DNA of 8,762 nt from Candidatus Bathyarchaeota archaeon (lineage in GTDB: Archaea > Thermoproteota > Bathyarchaeia > Bathyarchaeales > DTEX01), in NCBI GenBank assembly GCA_003601695.1, contig PIYH01000053.1, positions 1 to 8,762 of the forward strand. The letters are read 5' to 3'. Both the position numbers and the translations under genes were made by a program. The notes beneath the pieces were generated by a model. It worked only from the letters and a program-made list of their open reading frames with translations, searched no databases and was not told where the DNA came from. This document shows, in pieces, positions 6,381 through 8,762 of the stretch. Within the stretch, counting starts at the first letter, position 1, and the number at the start of each line of letters is the position of its first letter.

Positions 6381-6419
6381 AGAAGCATACATTTAAAGGC
6401 GCCATATATTTTCAGATGT

Positions 6420-6424
6420 GGAGG
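6420..6424 (+). promoter_or_regulatory. Ribosome binding site GGAGG of nurA
   Basis: GGAGG lies 7 bases before the GTG at 6432. It supports that non-ATG start, because no ATG precedes the conserved nuclease region until codon 40. Confidence 0.6.
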
Positions 6425-6431
6425 CTGAGGC

Positions 6432-7631
6432 GTGAGCAACAAGAAGAACAGATGGACCGATAAGAGCTTACCCCCGGATTTCCGCGAAACCTACTTTTCC
6501 CTATTTTCGGGGTCTGAGACTGAGACTCTTCACGCTGATCTATATCATATGCTTATCGATGAAGGAACAGACATCATTATACAGCAGCTTAAGGAGTATA
6601 ATAAAAGACGTAGAGATCTTCTAGTAAGGATACGTGATAGAGTAAGAATTAAAAAAGCCACATATGACGATAAATGGGCATCTAACATTAGAGTTGTAGC
6701 TTCAGACGCTGGCAATAATGGCGTCGACTTAAGATCCGCCTTTATTCCACTTTATGCTTCCACAGCTCTTTTAGCCTCAGGATGGAGCATAATTGATGAG
6801 CCTATATTCAAGGCTGGAAAACCAGATGTCTGGGCAGAGGAGTTCAGAACTGAACAGAGAGAATCTCTTCTTGCTTTTGAGATACAGTACGAAGTGACTG
6901 AGGAAGCTGTGGAGAGGTGGGAACCTGACTTTGTGCTAGTTGACGGATCATTACTTCTAAATTTTTGGCTTTCTCCTTCTCCCGACTCAACGAAAGATTA
7001 CATTGAAGACTTTAAAAGGACCTTGTTGAGTTCTATAAGCTTGCTCCATTACTGTTACGAGAAGAATATACCAATAGCTGGCTTTGTTAAGAGAACTAGA
7101 ATAAATCATATGTGCAGGAAGCTTAGAGTATCGAAGCTCAGAGATACTGCCCTCATGGATCTAATCCTTGGCTTAGGCGAATATACGGTGCCTGAAGAGG
7201 CTATGAAAGGACGGATCGTTAACGAATATAGGAAGGAGGCTGAGAAGCTAGGTATACCAGGCAGAAAGATACTTGAGTTTACAAGTATATACTCATCTTA
7301 CATTAGAACGGGGTTTACTACGCCCTTCAGGTTGGAACTACCCAAATACTGCCTAAACCGCCTAGACGAAATATGCAAAATGGTGTTTACAACATCGGAG
7401 GAGGAGAGCGGAATACCATTCTCGATAAGCGAGGCGGATCGCCTCACGAAAGTGACAACTAACATCTCAAATATACGCACGCTGATGATCTATTCGAAGG
7501 CCCTCGACCTCGTTCGCAAGGGGGAGATGGAGATGCAGGATCTAACCTTACTGGCCTTGCAACATGGTGAGCCTTGGACTCTTACTGATAGAGGGTACAT
7601 CTCAAGCATAATGAAGGAGGGAAAGGAGTAA
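6432..7631 (+). CDS. nurA: NurA 5'-3' nuclease, HerA partner
   Basis: This is the 399-aa nuclease subunit of the HerA-NurA complex. In archaea it resects double-strand breaks together with Mre11-Rad50 to make 3' overhangs for RadA recombination, as a dimer docked on the HerA hexamer. The NurA fold is RNase-H-like with a two-metal acidic centre. I see D92 in VVASDAGNNG, an acidic residue in RESLLAFE (E144 or E150) and D171 in FVLVDGSLLL. They are followed by GFVKRTR at about 217-223, the PFRLELP strand near 298 and GIPFSISEADRLTKV near 327-341, all typical of NurA. It starts with GTG after a GGAGG site. The roughly 90 residues before the catalytic Asp are charged and about 34 longer than in Sulfolobus NurA, where that Asp is residue 58. 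herA begins on the last base of its stop codon, so the subunits are made from one message. Mre11 and Rad50 genes are not in the window. Confidence 0.92.
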   Translation: MSNKKNRWTDKSLPPDFRETYFSLFSGSETETLHADLYHMLIDEGTDIIIQQLKEYNKRRRDLLVRIRDRVRIKKATYDDKWASNIRVVASDAGNNGVDLRSAFIPLYASTALLASGWSIIDEPIFKAGKPDVWAEEFRTEQRESLLAFEIQYEVTEEAVERWEPDFVLVDGSLLLNFWLSPSPDSTKDYIEDFKRTLLSSISLLHYCYEKNIPIAGFVKRTRINHMCRKLRVSKLRDTALMDLILGLGEYTVPEEAMKGRIVNEYRKEAEKLGIPGRKILEFTSIYSSYIRTGFTTPFRLELPKYCLNRLDEICKMVFTTSEEESGIPFSISEADRLTKVTTNISNIRTLMIYSKALDLVRKGEMEMQDLTLLALQHGEPWTLTDRGYISSIMKEGKE

Positions 7632-8762
7632 TGGAGAAGCCCGAAGTTAAACCCGTTGGATATGCGCTTTCCGGATGTACACATGACTCCTTGATCTTCG
7701 TCGTCATGGAAGAAGCTCGTGTTAAGTTTAACCATTTCTATTTCATTGAGCATCCTACAAATCCTAGCTCATGGGTTCTCGTGAGAACGTATCGAATACA
7801 ACCCTACAATCCCGAGATGATTACTGGAAGAACTGGACCCTTAGCTGGAAAGAAGGGAAGAAAAGCCGAGTATGGAAAGAGGCTTGAATACACGGTTGCC
7901 TTTGCTGAGATTCTGGGATACTACGATGGAAAAGGGAAATGGCGCATGATGGAGGTTGCTCCTTCACCTTGGGATTTAGTTTATGAGCCGAGTGAGGAAG
8001 CTTTGAAGCGTTTCTTCATACCCAAGGCTCGCGAGAGAGAAGTTCTACTTCTCGAGATAGGAAAAGTCCGCGGAACAAATATTCCGGTTTACATAGATCT
8101 GAACTCGATTGCGAAGGGACATATGTTTGTTGCTGGTATGACGAGATCTGGAAAATCAAGTTTTATAATAAATATGGTTGCGAAATCTTCTCGGCTGAAG
8201 CCGAGACCCCGCTTCATCATATTTGACATTAGAGGAGAATATAACAGTCTTAGAAAGTACGGTGCAAAGATACTTCCATATACAGAGTTCACTCCAGCCA
8301 TAACTGACCCGAATATTATTGCAGATAAGCTTGAACTAAAAGGTAGAGAAAGAAGCCTTCTTATAGAAGCCATCCGCTCACTGCAAAATGAAGGTGTGAG
8401 GATAAATAGGAATAACATATTAACCAAGGTTAGGGAAATACTTAATCAAGGTGTAATTTACAAGACTGTTAAGAGTCAAGAAAAGGCGCTTTCGGGAATA
8501 GAATGGTTTCTGGAGAATAAGGGCACATTCATAGATAAGCAGAATGAGCCATTAGATATAATTCGGGAGATAAAGGAGAACCACTTGATAATCATCGACT
8601 TTTCAGTAAACACAGATATCGAGGCGCAGCAGAGGACAGCCAAGTATATCCTTGACCGCGTTAGAAACTATGCGATGGAGAGGAAAGATTACGGAGACTT
8701 CGCATGCATAATCGCGATTGAAGAAGCACAATACTTTGCTCCCGAAAGAGGAGCGGAGGTCA
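7631..8762 (+). CDS. herA: HerA bipolar DNA translocase/helicase, 3'-truncated by window edge
   Basis: This is the first 377 residues of HerA, a hexameric FtsK/HerA-superfamily ATPase that drives DNA into NurA for end resection. The frame runs open past the window end. Sulfolobus HerA is about 500 aa, so roughly 120 residues are missing, including the C-terminal part of the ATPase. The N-terminal segment (about 5-100, beginning VKPVGYALSG) is the HAS-barrel that contacts NurA. Walker A is GMTRSGKSS at 169-177, with Lys175 for the phosphate. It is followed by the superfamily strand FIIFDIRGEYN, and Walker B is CIIAIEEAQYF with Glu364-Glu365. The Arg in the middle of Walker A, where a Gly is common, is still within the general GxxxxGK pattern. 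The ATG overlaps the nurA stop by one base (TAATG), and GGAGG lies 10 bases upstream inside nurA. The two are co-transcribed and probably coupled. Confidence 0.95.
   Translation, partial: MEKPEVKPVGYALSGCTHDSLIFVVMEEARVKFNHFYFIEHPTNPSSWVLVRTYRIQPYNPEMITGRTGPLAGKKGRKAEYGKRLEYTVAFAEILGYYDGKGKWRMMEVAPSPWDLVYEPSEEALKRFFIPKAREREVLLLEIGKVRGTNIPVYIDLNSIAKGHMFVAGMTRSGKSSFIINMVAKSSRLKPRPRFIIFDIRGEYNSLRKYGAKILPYTEFTPAITDPNIIADKLELKGRERSLLIEAIRSLQNEGVRINRNNILTKVREILNQGVIYKTVKSQEKALSGIEWFLENKGTFIDKQNEPLDIIREIKENHLIIIDFSVNTDIEAQQRTAKYILDRVRNYAMERKDYGDFACIIAIEEAQYFAPERGAEV

Noticed and set aside
8089..8427. 112-codon minus-strand open frame inside herA
   Set aside because: It is fully antisense to conserved HerA sequence, including Walker A, and its translation shows no domain.
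6432..8762. HerA-based antiviral defence system
   Set aside because: NurA next to HerA is the normal archaeal repair pair. There is no SIR2, DUF4297 or other effector and no neighbouring defence gene in view.

Overview
The window looks like a chromosomal segment of a thermophilic archaeon. The evidence is the adjacent nurA-herA DNA-end-resection pair, a COG1412/Fcf1-type PIN gene, arginine codons that are mostly AGA/AGG, translation starts preceded by GGTG or GGTGAT motifs about 4-7 bases upstream, and AT-rich TATA-like boxes upstream of gene starts. I cannot fix the phylum from sequence alone. A Thermoproteota or Bathyarchaeia-like lineage is plausible, but that is inference.

Layout. (1) Positions 1-1194, + strand: the 3' part of a PdxA-family dehydrogenase, then a PIN-domain RNase gene whose start overlaps the pdxA stop (ATGA), so the two are probably co-transcribed and translationally coupled. 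(2) Positions 1236-2804, - strand: a secreted, C-terminally membrane-anchored protein with four NEW3/COG1470-type beta-sandwich repeats. It has its own archaeal promoter and a near-identical 35-bp internal direct repeat. (3) Positions 3019-4308, - strand: purA, a full-length adenylosuccinate synthetase. (4) Positions 4463-6267, + strand and divergent from purA: a two-gene operon of a Gfo/Idh/MocA oxidoreductase and a xylose-isomerase-like TIM-barrel isomerase/epimerase, probably acting in succession on one sugar or polyol. (5) Positions 6268-6431: an AT-rich intergenic region with three inverted repeats, a likely terminator and the promoter of the next operon. (6) Positions 6432 to the end, + strand: nurA nuclease and herA hexameric translocase with a 1-base overlap. 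herA is cut off by the window edge just after Walker B.

How the genes work together. NurA and HerA form the archaeal double-strand-break resection machine, normally with Mre11-Rad50, which is not in view. The oxidoreductase and isomerase form a small carbohydrate-conversion module with unknown substrate. The PdxA homologue is more likely a phospho-threonate/erythronate dehydrogenase (PdxA2-like) than a vitamin B6 enzyme, because archaea generally make PLP through PdxS/PdxT. That assignment is inference. PurA is purine housekeeping. I found no CRISPR array, tRNA, rRNA, insertion sequence or clear defence island, and nothing that amounts to a new multi-gene system. The open questions are the substrate of the sugar module, the role of the PdxA homologue and the repeat-rich region upstream of nurA. 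There is no gene-free stretch longer than 300 bases.
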